DNA of 64,000 bases from Taudactylus pleione (lineage: Eukaryota; Chordata; Amphibia; Anura; Myobatrachidae): the NCBI GenBank assembly GCA_031769625.1, contig JAUIMM010000701.1, positions 620,001 through 684,000 on the forward strand, in the 5' to 3' direction. The notes below the pieces were generated by a model that made no database searches, was not told where the DNA came from, and saw only the letters and a program-made list of their open reading frames with translations. The position numbers and the translations under genes are program-made. How positions within the stretch are numbered: the stretch's first letter is position 1; every line of letters starts with the position of its first letter. This document shows positions 44,782 through 55,734 of this stretch, piece by piece.

Positions 44782-45894
44782 AGTATCTAAGCTATTTTGT
44801 GCTTTCTAAATAATTCCCTTCATCTGAATGGTAAAATCTGAATTTTGCTGATAATCATCTACAAAGCAATATTTAAGCCCCTGACCCACTGGCATAAAAT
44901 ACATCTTGCTTTTCCTATGTTTTTTGAACACTAATAAAAACATGTGAAGAGGTGGGAATGGAATCTATTGATTACAATGACCACGTACCACTTTCACTTT
45001 AGGATAGTAGCACAGGCTGCTTCTTTTGTGCGCTGCCTGCTCTACCTAATTAGATTAATCAGCAACTCCCCTCCCCCTTCCCTACTTGACTGCATGTGCT
45101 GGTTACCACCACAAGTCAAATGCAGTCTCATCTTGTCAGCTATCCCACAGCTATAAATAGTAAACCCACCCTCTCAGGTCTGCCTATAATTTGTGGATAA
45201 GTTGCTCAGCTTATCTTTTGCTGTACAAACAATGTGTAGTGCAAATACATTTTTTGTGACAACTATACATATAGAACATATATTGCACAACTTTATTGTA
45301 GAAAAAAAATAGAAAAACAAGAATTACATTGAGGAAGAGCTGAACATACTGTTGTTTATGTGAATTTGCTCTGCACATTCTCAGAAAATAAGCTCACACA
45401 AATGCAAGAATGCAGAGTCGATCACATTCCAAATGTATGTACGATTATGACATACTTGCTGACTGTATCTGGACTCTCCCAGAGGAGACAAACCCTCACT
45501 GATGGGAAGGGAGCATGGTGCTTGTCATTGTGGCCCCGCCACATATTGTTTAAAGGTGGGATTTTAATTATTTTACAGCAAGGGGCGGTGCTGAACGTCA
45601 TCATGGCCTAGCCATCCTGCTGTTCAAACCCTCAATACCCAGCATTTTACAGAAGGGTACAGGGGTAGGATGGTGCGATTCAATGCGAATCAAGTCATCC
45701 AACCTTCATGTGACCCACTTCAGTCAGTAAGTAGGTGGCCCCGGGAGACTGGCCAACTCTGTTGAGAGGCCTGGAGAACCCCCCAAATTCTGACTTCTGC
45801 CAGGGCTCTGCCTGGTCCCCGCTACATTGGTGGAAAGTGCAGGCCCACCACCATGCCTGGGGCCTCTACCAGACCCTGCTATGCAAGTATGGTG
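44782..45894. other. No recognised feature
   Basis: No coding or repeat structure I can support; 45660-45890 is GC-richer. Confidence 0.5.
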
Positions 45895-45897
45895 TAA

Positions 45898-46296
45898 GGG
45901 CCTGATTCAGAGATGGACAGTATTGCACAGCCGCACAGAAGCACCTGTGCAATACCGTCCAACAAAATGCGAATGCAGCAGGATGTGTCTATAGGATATA
46001 GACACCTCCTGCATTGCAATTGTAATCAGAGAGCAGCATCCGTAGACACTCCCTCGGATCACCATTACAATGGTTGCTCCTTTGGCCTAGCCGGTCACTT
46101 GCGAGGCCAGGAAATCTGCATCCACTGATGCAGACCCTGGCCTCATCCCTCGAACGGTGGCCAGCCATGCCTCCACTCCGCCCCCCAAAGCCGCAGCACG
46201 TCAATCATGCTGTGGCAAAGGGGACATTGTAAGCGAGATGGCAGGTCCCATTCTGCACATGCGCATCAGGTTAGCGTACATCGTTGAATTAGGCCC
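45898..46296. mobile_element. 399-bp hairpin-bearing MITE, TAA target duplication
   Basis: GGGCCTGATTCAGA ... TTGAATTAGGCCC, flanked by TAA at 45895-45897 and 46297-46299. Internal hairpins: GTATTGCACAG/CTGTGCAATAC (45920-45957), GTGTCTATAGGATATAGACAC with flanking GCAGGA/TCCTGC (45973-46013) and TCTGCATC/GATGCAGA inside GGCCAGG/CCTGGCC (46103-46142). Confidence 0.85.
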
Positions 46297-46412
46297 TAAG
46301 TTTGGAGAGGCAGAATAATTGTGTGCAGGGGCTGCAAAGTGCAAACCAGTACGTAAGCCTATATATATATATGTTTTAGAAGGTATAAATTTGGCACCCA
46401 GTATAAGGCAGA

Positions 46413-47440
46413 CAGGGCCGGATTAAGGGGGGGGGGCACAGGGGCGGTTGTCCCTGGGCCCCCACACACAGTGGGGCCCCCACTAGCAGCGGTGCGCTGT
46501 CTGCGCCCGCCGCCAGTGTCCCCTCCGCTAGTGTGGTGTAGACAGTGCAGTGAGTGCGGCCACACTACACAGTGACATACACAGCTGTGTGTATGTTACA
46601 CAAGCCGATGAGAGTCAGACAGACTCTCATTGGCTGCTTTGTTAGCTGAGGGAGCCGGCTGGAGCTCACTCATGAGGTCCGCTTTCCGGCTCCCCCCCGC
46701 AGCTGGTGATGATGGGAGAGACGTCATGACGCTGACGTCTCTCCCAACTGTCCAACAGAAGAGTCGGGACTCGCGTCAGGAGCGGGGATTCAGGTAAGTT
46801 TTTTTGTTTTTGTGTGTGTGGGGGGCACTGTCACTGCATAGGGGGGGCACGCTACAGGCGTCCCTGTATAGGGGGGCAGCTACAAGGATCACTGTATAGG
46901 GGGACCACTTCATGGGGGCACTGTATAGGGGGGGTGTTTGCTACTGAGGGCAATGCATAGGGTGGGGCTACTACTGGGGCACTGTATTGGGGCGGACTAC
47001 TACTGGGGGCAGAGTATGGGGGGACTACTACTGGGGGCACTGTATAGGGGGGGGGACTACTCCTGGGGGCAATGCTTTTGGGGGAATACTCCTGGGGGCA
47101 CTATATAAAGGACACTGCACAGGGGGGATTACTACTGGGGGCAATGCATAGGGGGGAACTACTACTGGGGGCACTGTATAGGAGGGACCACCACTGTGGG
47201 CATTATATAAGGGGCACTACTACAGGGGGTACTGCATAGGGGGGACTGCATAAGGAGCACTGTATGGGGGGGACCATTACTGGGTGAATATTGCATAAGG
47301 GGCACTACAGTGGGCATTGCAAGAGGGGCATTAAGGTGAATAGAAAGAAAAAAAATCCTAGGGTCACGAGAAACGGTGGTATATAGGAGCCCCCACAAGT
47401 TTGTTGCCCAGGGGCTCCCACAGACCTTAATCCGGCCCTG
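46413..47440. mobile_element. hAT-type non-autonomous element, 1.03 kb
   Basis: CAGGGCCGGATTAAGG and CCTTAATCCGGCCCTG are 16-bp perfect terminal repeats. Flanks AAGGCAGA and AGGGCACA match at 6 of 8 positions. The right half (46850-47330) is a minisatellite of GGGGGCACTGTATAGGGGGG-type units with CTACTACTG. Confidence 0.8.
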
Positions 47441-47833
47441 AGGGCACATACCTGTACGTCTGCACACTGATAATGATGGCTAGTAGTAAATCAGGTGCAG
47501 TACACAGAGATGAGATGCATACATCTTGGCATACATGCAAAAATCTAATTTTTTGTTGTACACTTTACATTGAAACTCTCATTTTACTTCCAACTCTGCA
47601 TCAGTCCCTGTATCCTCCGAACAAAACAATAAAACCTTTACACAATGTGAGACATTATCATGTTATCCACTACCTAGGTAGAGATTTGTCCTCATACATT
47701 TAGCTTCAATACACCATGCGGCGTGAGAAACATGGTGTGAGTGAGCCTCCAAGGTCCTATATTACTCTACTAGCGACAAGTGGCTTTTTTGCAAAACTTT
47801 GTGACTGAGTGTGTAAATGAAGCACAATGGAAC
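47441..47833. other. No recognised feature
   Basis: Unique-looking DNA. Confidence 0.5.
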
Positions 47834-47836
47834 TTA

Positions 47837-48479
47837 GGGCCTGATTCAGTAAGGATCGCTAATGCGATCGCAGCTCAGCTGCGATTTCCAACGGAACACA
47901 GCAGCAAAAATATGCTAATGCCTTCCAAAGCACAGCTGCCATAAAGACGCCCTTGCTGCCTTCTCACATGCGTATGACGTCGCTTACCTGCGGTACCATC
48001 GAGGCACATCGGCCAGTCATGCACATTTACCACAGGGAAAGAAACAATAGTAGCACTTGTAGACAATAATAGAAACAATTTAATGAAACATAATGATGCA
48101 AACAATAATATTAAACAATGTATCAATGTGCAAATATGCTGGCAATAAATTGAGCTGGTCAATCAATAAAAAACATTTACCACAGGTCTGACCTGCCACA
48201 GAAACTGCAAGTCTCGTTGCACGCAGTGAGTACTCAAGCTGCGTTTGCAATCGCAGTAGCTAATTTATGCACGCCCATGGAATGGCGTTCAAACGGACAG
48301 GCATGCCTGCGTTTTTATGACCACTCCCCCGTCACCACCCCAAACGCTCACAACCTGTCACTTACTCTGCGATGGCCTCCTCTGTGCATCCGTAATCGCA
48401 GTGTGGCTTATACGCAATGGCTAATAATCAATCGATTTGGGTTCGCAGTTGCATTAGTAATCCTTACTGAACCAGGCTG
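47837..48479. mobile_element. MITE of the GGGCCTGATTCAG family with a nested retroposed insert
   Basis: GGGCCTGATTCAGTAAGGAT and ATCCTTACTGAACCAGGCTG are the ends, flanked by TTA (47834-47836, 48480-48482). The interior carries GCGATCGCAGCTCAGCTGCG. Confidence 0.8.
48037..48172 (+). mobile_element. Retroposed short RNA copy inside the MITE
   Basis: The 136-bp insert ends AATCAATAAAAAA and is flanked by 14-bp direct repeats ACATTTACCACAGG (48023-48036 and 48173-48186). Long direct repeats plus an A-rich 3' end are LINE-mediated retroposition marks. The source RNA is unknown. Confidence 0.8.
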
Positions 48480-48550
48480 TTAGTGTGGAAAAAAGCCGGG
48501 GCCGCTGCATTGTAGCACTTTGTATACAGAGTCAGACTCAGTCGCACACA

Positions 48551-49149
48551 GGGTCTGATTCAGAGCCGGACGCTATTTGCGCTCGGTCGTTCAGAAAAAG
48601 GGAGTGGCTATTTAAATGAACCGTTCGCTCTTTGCGGTCTGTTCACGCCTCTATGTCTGAACGAGCGAACGAAACATGCGGTTGTAATTTTGTAAAAGAC
48701 GCCCCCTGGCCCCTCGCATCATACGTCATGTCCGCTATTTAATAGATTAATCGAGTACATCGAACAGCGTATGAACTGCTCGCTATTCTTGTGGTTGTTT
48801 TTTCCTACCGCAATCTTGCGAGCAGTTCTGACTTTAAAATAACCAAGTGACGTGGTCAATGAAGCTCCTGTATTAATTATGCACACCCATAAAACGCCCG
48901 TTTTGACCTTTAAGCACGCCTGCGTTCTGATTTCCACTCCCCGTTTTCAAGCACCTTCCCCTGTTACCACCCACAAACGCCTCCTCCTGTCACTCAAAAT
49001 AGCAGGCATTCGCTATTTAGCGAACAAACGATTTTCGGCATCACTGACTGGTTCGCGCATGCGTATTACAATCCGTACGCATGCGCAGATGTGCGAACAT
49101 CGGTCATAACGAACGAGCGGCCGCTTACGAGCGTCTCTGAATGAGGGCC
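48551..49149. mobile_element. 599-bp MITE, ACA target duplication, upstream of the LAMP-type gene
   Basis: GGGTCTGATTCAGAGCCGGA at the left and CTCTGAATGAGGGCC at the right, flanked by ACA (48548-48550, 49150-49152). Contains GCGCATGCGTA/TACGCATGCGC. It is in inverted orientation to 54256-54852. Confidence 0.85.
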
Positions 49150-49152
49150 ACA

Positions 49153-49611
49153 GATATAAAAGTGTCGCATAACAAATTAATCAGTGTAGTCTTCTGGTGC
49201 GTCCTTGTCACACCACATTGCACTCCATTGCAATAAGAGACACATATTTATATGACAGGCAACAATATTAGTTTTGTTAGTAGATAGCTTTTAGATGCCT
49301 GCTATAATATGTAAACAGATAAATATTTAGCCATTTGTCAATATGGTACAGTATATGCACTTGTGAATAAAACCTCTAACCAATCCACCAGAACCCCCTT
49401 AATATGAAGAGTTTTTGTGAAATAAAGCATTACATCCTATGAAGTAAACTTTCCCTTACTTCTGTTTGCTAGGTCCCTAACTTCATTTCCTTGAACTCAC
49501 GTGACAGCAGCAGGGCAGGGTTTCAAAATTCCTTTATTTCAAGAGAACGAAAGCACAGAGCTTCTCCTCTCTCCCCACAGACCAGGAGCTACTTACACCA
49601 AACACTTCACC
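49153..49611 (+). promoter_or_regulatory. Proximal promoter and 5' UTR of the LAMP-type gene
   Basis: Between the MITE and the ATG the DNA is unique-looking. A TCACGTGA box lies at 49497-49504, a TTTCCTTG ETS-like core just before it, and a pyrimidine tract CTTCTCCTCTCTCCCCACAG at 49561-49580. The last could be an initiator region or a splice acceptor for an upstream non-coding exon. No TATA box is convincing. Confidence 0.5.
49497..49504. promoter_or_regulatory. CLEAR/M-box type E-box TCACGTGA
   Basis: TCACGTGA is the core of the CLEAR element bound by TFEB, TFE3 and MITF, which drive lysosomal genes. It lies 108 bp upstream of a start codon for a lysosomal-membrane family protein, which fits; binding is inferred. 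Confidence 0.6.
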
Positions 49612-49654
49612 ATGTCTCATTTGTCACCGATCTGGAGTGTTTTACTCATCTCAG
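49612..49654 (+). CDS. LAMP-family (CD68/LAMP3-like) glycoprotein, exon 1: signal peptide
   Basis: ATG in a good context (ACC before it) encodes MSHLSPIWSVLLIS and breaks in phase 1 at TCAG|GTGAGT, a strong donor. The missing two bases are supplied by the acceptor TTTTAG|GT at 60943, completing Gly15 and extending a hydrophobic signal core (GIFLM) that ends before MDTCAKA. The resulting intron is 11,288 bp. Neither exon alone makes a complete signal peptide, which supports the join. The same start would be missed by an open-frame search because the exon has 14 codons. Confidence 0.75.
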
Positions 49655-50280
49655 GTGAGTGTATCTAATACACTTTGATGCATTTTACTACTTTTCATTC
49701 TTTGTACTGAATTTGATGTAGTTTCTGCTAAACAGTATACTTCCTGAACCATAGACACTCTGCACATTTGCATGCCATTTAGTTTATCTCAAGCTCTTCC
49801 TGTGTATGAAGGTGTATTGGTAAATTGTTTTATTTTATGTTGCTATTCGCAGGGTTGCAAAAGTGGGAAGAATTGCTAGCATCAAAGGGAATATTTATTA
49901 ACCTAATTTCCGCCGAAACTGCATTTACCGCATAATTTAAGTAACTAGCCTATTTAACAAAGCCTGAACACAGGAGATATCACAGATATTTTACTGTGTT
50001 AGGCAAAACAATGATGTAGACCTAAGTCTTGATTATTTTTTTTGATGGAGACTGTAGTCTGACCCAATTTACCAAGCTATGACACTGCTAGCCAATGCAA
50101 TCTGCCGATGGCATTAATTGCTGTAGCTTATTGGTTGCAATATTGCCAGAGGGTGATTTTAAATATCTCTTTGGTATCTGGACTGTCCGCATTCACAGTT
50201 GCTTCCTCAAGGCATCCAGGAAGTGAAATCTTTACCTTCACAGGACGTTCTCTATTCAGAAGCGCTATACCAGCTTGCTA

Positions 50281-50448
50281 AGAGGCCATTTATCAACGAG
50301 TTTTATCATACGCAAAGAGTTTTAAAACCCGTTGCGTATGATAATTTATTACTCAAGCCAATCAGATCCCAACTGTAATTTTTTAAACAGATGACAAGAG
50401 TTTTAAAACTTGTTGCGTAGAATAAAAATCGTTGATGAATGAGCCTCT
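50281..50448. mobile_element. MITE, AGAGGCCATTTATCAACG termini
   Basis: The left AGAGGCCATTTATCAACGAG pairs with CGTTGATGAATGAGCCTC on the right, and an inner palindrome is formed by GCAAAGAGTTTTAAAACCCG and its partner. TA at both sides suggests a Tc1/mariner-type insertion. Confidence 0.75.
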
Positions 50449-51362
50449 ATATATGAAAAATAGGCCCACTGCAAGCTGCAATTTCAATTGTTATTTATCA
50501 GCCGGATAAATAATAAATAGGCCACTGAGTCTTTTACCAAAAACCCTGAAAGGGCCAGCTTTCCTTTGAAATGTGCTTTATAAATTACTATTAAGGTATA
50601 TATACAATAAAGTGTGTTAAATATTTGCACAAGGGATTAAAAACAAGCCATTTCTTATTTGTCACATAAATTCTGCTAACTGATATTATTATAAACATTT
50701 TTTGTAAAAAAAAATAATCGATTTTTTACATTTGTAATAACGGATTAACTTTAAACATGAAGTTCAAACCTAGTAATCTGTATAGATTTTGCAAATGAAA
50801 ATAAGTCACTGAATAATGTTACAAAAGGAAGTACAAACATTTTTAAGCCCTTGCTGTACAGTTTATAATAAAGCAAAATCATAGAACTCTACAGCTGGCA
50901 TCTGATTGTGTCTTATACTTACAAGCATCCAAAGTGTTGTCTTTAAAAACATTATTCATAACTATGATATGCACAGTAATTGGTAAATTGCATAAAATTT
51001 GTGTACATTTGTAGTTGAAAGTATTTTTTTTATTACAAAGACTGACTATATCACGTCATTAAAAGCCACGTTCTATCATGCTAGATATAATGGATTGTTG
51101 TGCTCATTGTGCTTAGTGAAGCCCTGTCCTTTGTACCTTACACTGTATGTTGTATAACTGCAATAGGTATGCATTAAGATTACACAAATGGAGAATGTTC
51201 TGCATTTAACACTTCCTCATTTGTGAATTTCCTTATTTTGCTTTCATTCTTACTTGTTTATGAATGCAAAATGCTTGACAAGTTCTTTTTGTGACCCATG
51301 ATTAAATCTGTGTAAGAATGTATAAACTCCCTATCATCTGATGTCTGTCTATCGTTTCTCTT

Positions 51363-52736
51363 AGCAGGTATTCAACAACACAACACCTTATAAATATAAA
51401 ATAAACACACACAGACTTATTGGAGGGAGAGAGGGTCTGATTTATTTAATATTAAGATAATAGAAGGAGGGAAATTAAAGGGTGGCACAAAAAGAACCCT
51501 CAGATGGGGGGCTTTCTGCCAGTCCATCACACACACTTAAGGTATCCAAACTACCCTCCCAATGACACACAAAGGCCCACCCGCACCGCTGGTGTTGCTG
51601 ACCTCAGTAGGGTAGAAACAGCCTAACACGTGTATTGGTGGGGAGAGCATCTTAAGACCTAGAGGGGTATTCAATATGAAACGTTAACTTCACTGTCGAA
51701 GTTAACGTTTCATATCGGAGTTTTTACCTGCGTTAAAGTATGGTGCGCGCTCCCGCTTATCCCCGTATTCAATATAAAATTAACGAAAACGGGAAACTCC
51801 GAAGTTGGATTTGCGTAAAGTTACGAATTTTTCCTTAAAATAATTGTTAGACCCCCATAAAGTTGTAAAAACATGGGGGATCACTATGGGTACCCCCGTT
51901 TTAGCCTTTAATTGAAAGTCGGGGATTTAATAGCCGCAGCAGGTGTTTTTTTCCCGACATTGAAGAAGTGTTGCAGAAGAGCACTTAGGTTATTTTTTTT
52001 CGTTTTTTTAAATGGTCCCATCAAATTTTGGGTACATGAAAATGGGTACTAGCATATTTTGATGTCCCTAAAGTAAGTTTTTAAAAATTCTGCATTTGTG
52101 CACCTGCCGCTATAATTGTATTCTAGAATACACGTGCCGCATACTTGCAGAATAGCCCTGAACCTATTTCCCTATTGTTAAACAATTTTTTCCCATTTTT
52201 TTTTTTCACCCCAATTTTTTAATTAATTTTTTGGGGTGTCCCTATTTTTTTTTTTTTACTTTTTTTGACACAGTTCTTTTTTAAATGTCAGTCCCAGGAG
52301 TGCAGGCTATTTTTTTTAAGCCTGCACCCCTAAACCCCAATTCTGCACTTTTTTTCAACACCTATTCAATGGTGAAAAGTTATCCCCGTTTTTTATCAAA
52401 GACTTTTCAAAACTGCGATAAGTCTTTGATATTGAATACAGTGTAAAACTAAAACCTGCAATAATGACGTCATAGCTCCGATATTAACGCAAAAACGATG
52501 TTATCGCACCCATATTGAATACCCCTGCTAATAGCTAGACAGCCACTGCTACTTTCTTTCCTGTTATCAAAGCTGACACAAAACAAAATAAAAGGGATGG
52601 GAGGGCGGAAATATCCAGAGACAAAGCCTCGCCTAGCCACAAATCAGAATAACACTAAAATAACTGGCTATATCACAAAACACCTGTCAACAATATTTTT
52701 AGCCCTTGTCTGTGAGAATATATCCAGACACAGACA
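51363..52736. repeat. Unclassified repeat, interrupted by the MITE at 51664-52525
   Basis: CA-rich and G-rich halves (51363-51660 and 52530-52736) resemble LTR sequence but no ends are defined. Confidence 0.35.
51664..52525 (+). mobile_element. 862-bp Harbinger-type MITE, reference copy of the 39354-40216 family
   Basis: GGGGTATTCAATATGAAACG at the left (followed by a short 26-nt-arm hairpin with a CTGT/ACAG centre) and CATATTGAATACCCC at the right. The interior matches 39354-40216 in the opposite direction. Confidence 0.85.
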
Positions 52737-52960
52737 AGGGGCATAATTACTAAAGGTTGATTTTAATCTATTTAAAATTGATGAAAATTGATCTACATTG
52801 ATGTTGTGTTCCTGCCATTTCTGGGGCTAAATCACACATTTACTAATACTTAAAAAACCCCTCAAAAAATGTCTTAGTAAATGTGTGATTTAGCCGATGT
52901 TTTCATCTATTTTAAATCGATCAAAATCGATTAAAATTGACTTTCAGGATATATACCCTT
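52737..52960. mobile_element. MITE, second copy of the 44577 family
   Basis: AGGGGCATAATTACTAAAGG start; AAATCACACATTTACTAA and TAAATGTGTGATTTAGCC inner palindrome. Confidence 0.75.
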
Positions 52961-53173
52961 AGGTGTTTAATCCACGACATGCATATAAAATGCATTCTGT
53001 TCTTCTTATAGAAAAGAACAAACCATTCTGCATTGTTTAAATTGCTTTAGAAACCTTATAAAACTACTATAAAGTGAAATAAGATGTCAGCGCAATGAAA
53101 GTTTTGGATTTCTGCTTCTGATAAAATCTCATTCTTTTTTCATAGGTAAAAAACCTGTATAAGTAGAAAATGA

Positions 53174-53646
53174 GGGCCTAATTCAGACCCGCTCGCGCGT
53201 AGGACGCTCGCAAGAGGGTCGATGGTGCCCTAATGCGCATGCGCACGACGGAGGGAGCTCCGTCGTGCGCATGCGCGAGACCCGGCGAGCGACAGCCAAG
53301 CTGTCGCTCCGGGTCTCGCACCAAAGGGGGCGTGCTGTCGATGGTGACTGACAGCACGCCCCCTTTGGTGGGCGTGCCGGGGGCATGGCTGTGAGACGGA
53401 GGCGTTCCCATGGGAACGCCTACCGTCTGGGTCCGGCCCCACTGACATCAGTAGTGATGTCAGTGGGAGTGATTTTGGCTCTGATAGACCCAAAATCACT
53501 CCTGGGCTTGCGGCAGCGAGACCCTACCGCAGGGGCGCTCGCTATAGCTGTGGGTGGTAACCCACAGCTATGCGAGCGTCCAAGAGACCGCTCCATTTTT
53601 AGGTAGGAGGGCACTGATTCAGAGCGTCTGGCTCTGAATCAGGCCC
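53174..53646. mobile_element. 473-bp MITE built as a train of hairpins
   Basis: Ends GGGCCTAATTCAGA and TCTGAATCAGGCCC. Consecutive hairpins: 53235-53276 (19-bp perfect stem), 53277-53317 (18 bp with a 2-nt bulge), 53319-53370 (21-bp perfect), 53401-53420 (20-bp perfect palindrome), 53438-53467 (13 bp), 53466-53502 (13 bp), about 53534-53579 (12 bp plus extension) and 53616-53640 (10 bp). No coding capacity. Confidence 0.9.
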
Positions 53647-53713
53647 AGAGTCTCTAGAATAATGGCTTCCAACTTTCTTTGGTGTGACCATTAATATTGT
53701 AACCAGATACTAG

Positions 53714-53887
53714 GGGGTGAATTTACTAAAGTGAGAGTTTTTAGAATTTGAGATGTTACCCATAGCAACCAATCAGATTTTGCTATTATCTTCTAGAAGG
53801 TGCTAGTTAAATGTTAAGGAGAATCTAATTGGTTGCTATGGGCAACATCTCCACTTCTAAAAATTCTCACTTTAGTAAATATACCCC
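53714..53887. mobile_element. Palindromic MITE, complete
   Basis: GGGGTGAATTTACTAAAGTG and CACTTTAGTAAATATACCCC; the pairing continues through GATGTTACCCATAGCAACCA and TGGTTGCTATGGGCAACATC. Preceded by TA. Half copy at 2412-2506. Confidence 0.85.
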
Positions 53888-53921
53888 AATAAAGGAATCC
53901 ATGACTAGAGTCTACTAGGGG

Positions 53922-54082
53922 GGTAAATCTACTATGCAGCACTTTTCAAAGCTTCCGACTCTTCAGTGTTTTAATGGCTACTGGATTTAAAGGGGCAATA
54001 ATATTAAATACAAAACCAGGTATATTTTGTATTTAATATTATTGGCTGAAATTGCCAAAAAGCACTGCATAGTAAATTTACC
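53922..54082. mobile_element. MITE, GGTAAATCTACTATGCAG termini
   Basis: Left GGTAAATCTACTATGCAGCA pairs with TGCATAGTAAATTTACC; the centre has AATATTAAATACAAAA and TTTTGTATTTAATATT. Confidence 0.8.
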
Positions 54083-54255
54083 AGTAAGATGGCACAGTAG
54101 ATCTATCTAATTTTGGCTTTGCTGTTTATTTTAGAATGCTGTTTTTGCTATACAATGTATACAGCTCAGGTACAATATACAGTTCTGCTACAACTGATGG
54201 TTCATTATTTTCCAGCTAGACAATGGGGATAAGGCTTCATTGGTTCCCAAACTCT

Positions 54256-54852
54256 GGGCCTGATTCAGAGCTGCTCGTAAGCGGCCGCTCGTTCGCTCCG
54301 AGCGATGTTCACACATCTGCGCATGCGTATGGGTTGTATAATGCGCATGCGCCAACCAGTCAGTGCGGTCGGAAATCGTGTGCTCGCAAAATAGCGAATG
54401 CCTGCTAATATGAGTGACAGGATGAGGCGTTTGTGGGTGGTAACAGGGGAAGGTGCTTGAAAACGGGGAGTGGAGATCCGAACGCAGGCGTGCCAAACGG
54501 TCAAAACGGGCGTTTTAAGGGTGTGCATAATTAACAAAGCGGCGTCATCGACCACGTCACTTGGTTGTCTTTTAGCCTGAACTGCTCGCATGATTGCGGT
54601 AGGAAAATGCTACAAGAATAGCGAGCAGTTCATACGCCGTTCGACGTACTCGATTAATCTAATAAATAGCGGAGATGACGTATGATGCGAGCGGCCAGAG
54701 GGCGTTTTTTCAAAATAGCGAGTGCATGTTTCGTTCACTCGTTCAGACATAGAGGCGTCAACAGACCGCAAAGAGCGAGCGCTTAATTTAAATATCCGGC
54801 CCCTTTTTCAGAACGACCGTCCGCAAATAGCGTCCGGCTCTGAATCAGGCCC
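54256..54852. mobile_element. 597-bp MITE nested in the outer MITE, TCT target duplication
   Basis: GGGCCTGATTCAGAGCTGCT and GTCCGGCTCTGAATCAGGCCC... ends; TCT at 54253-54255 and 54853-54855. Inverted relative to 48551-49149, with which it shares AAGGTGCTTGAAAACGGGGA. Confidence 0.9.
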
Positions 54853-54932
54853 TCTGTCCTCAAGGCACCCTAATGGTCCAGGTTTTAAGGATATCCATGG
54901 TTGAGGATAGATGGTTAAATCAAAAGACTGAT

Positions 54933-55078
54933 GGGTCTAGTTACTAAGCAGGTGCCAGCCAATCCGCTCCTAACTGCCATCTCACATGCTGTATATGAAA
55001 AATTACAGTTGGGAGCTGATTGGCTGGCACCTTATCACTTTTCACTCTGTCTCCTAACACTGCTTAGTAACTAGACCC
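54933..55078. mobile_element. MITE nested near the centre of the outer MITE
   Basis: GGGTCTAGTTACTAAGCAG and CTGCTTAGTAACTAGACCC are 19-bp inverted repeats; GGTGCCAGCCAATC and GATTGGCTGGCACC continue the pairing. Confidence 0.9.
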
Positions 55079-55168
55079 CTGAGGTACTATTTAAGTCACC
55101 TGTGCCCAAGCATGGTTATCCTTAAAACCTGGACTGTTAGGGTGCCTTGAGGACCGAGTTTGGGAACC

Positions 55169-55734
55169 TCTGAGATAAGGTATAAATGTGATAGGTGAGG
55201 CTGTGCTGTGGCCTGTAATTGAGCACACATCTGCACAAAATCAGTACACTTGCTTGAGCACATATTACCTATAATTTATCCCACATCCTTGAACACACAG
55301 CCACTCATGTAGCCATCAGTGTGCTGGAGAGTGGAAGCCATTTTCTTGTAGCACACATTCTTCATATTCTTCTCTAAAGTGTTTCCTCCATGTGAGTGAA
55401 AGTGTTGTCCCTCCCTGCATTGGTAGGCTATTCAGGTGGTCAAGAAGATCACCACTATTTCAAGGAATCTCCCTGACATTCAGGGAAAGTCGGCAAGCAT
55501 GACCTAACCTGAGCGTCATAAAAGTACAGACAGGGTAGCCACTAACACTTTGAGTATCCATCTATTACTTTTGTAAATGTTTGTATATTTTGTAATGGTG
55601 GCAGAACTCTAGAAATATTTTTGACTTGTAATGTTGAACATCTTGCACCAAAGAGAAAAATGTTGCCTACCCCTGATAGAGAGATAATGACACTAGTATT
55701 TACTATGCAATGCGGAGCCTACATGTTTCTATTA
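55169..55734. other. No recognised feature
   Basis: Intronic DNA without coding or repeat structure I can support. Confidence 0.5.

Larger units (their letters stand above)
54242..55168. mobile_element. Outer MITE, GGTTCCCAAACTC termini, carrying two nested MITEs
   Basis: Left arm: GGTTCCCAAACTCT, then after the insert GTCCTCAAGGCACCCTAATG and TCCAGGTTTTAAGGATATCC. Right arm: the reverse complements, GGTTATCCTTAAAACCTGGA, GGTGCCTTGAGGAC and GAGTTTGGGAACC. Interrupted at 54256-54852 and 54933-55078. Confidence 0.85.
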
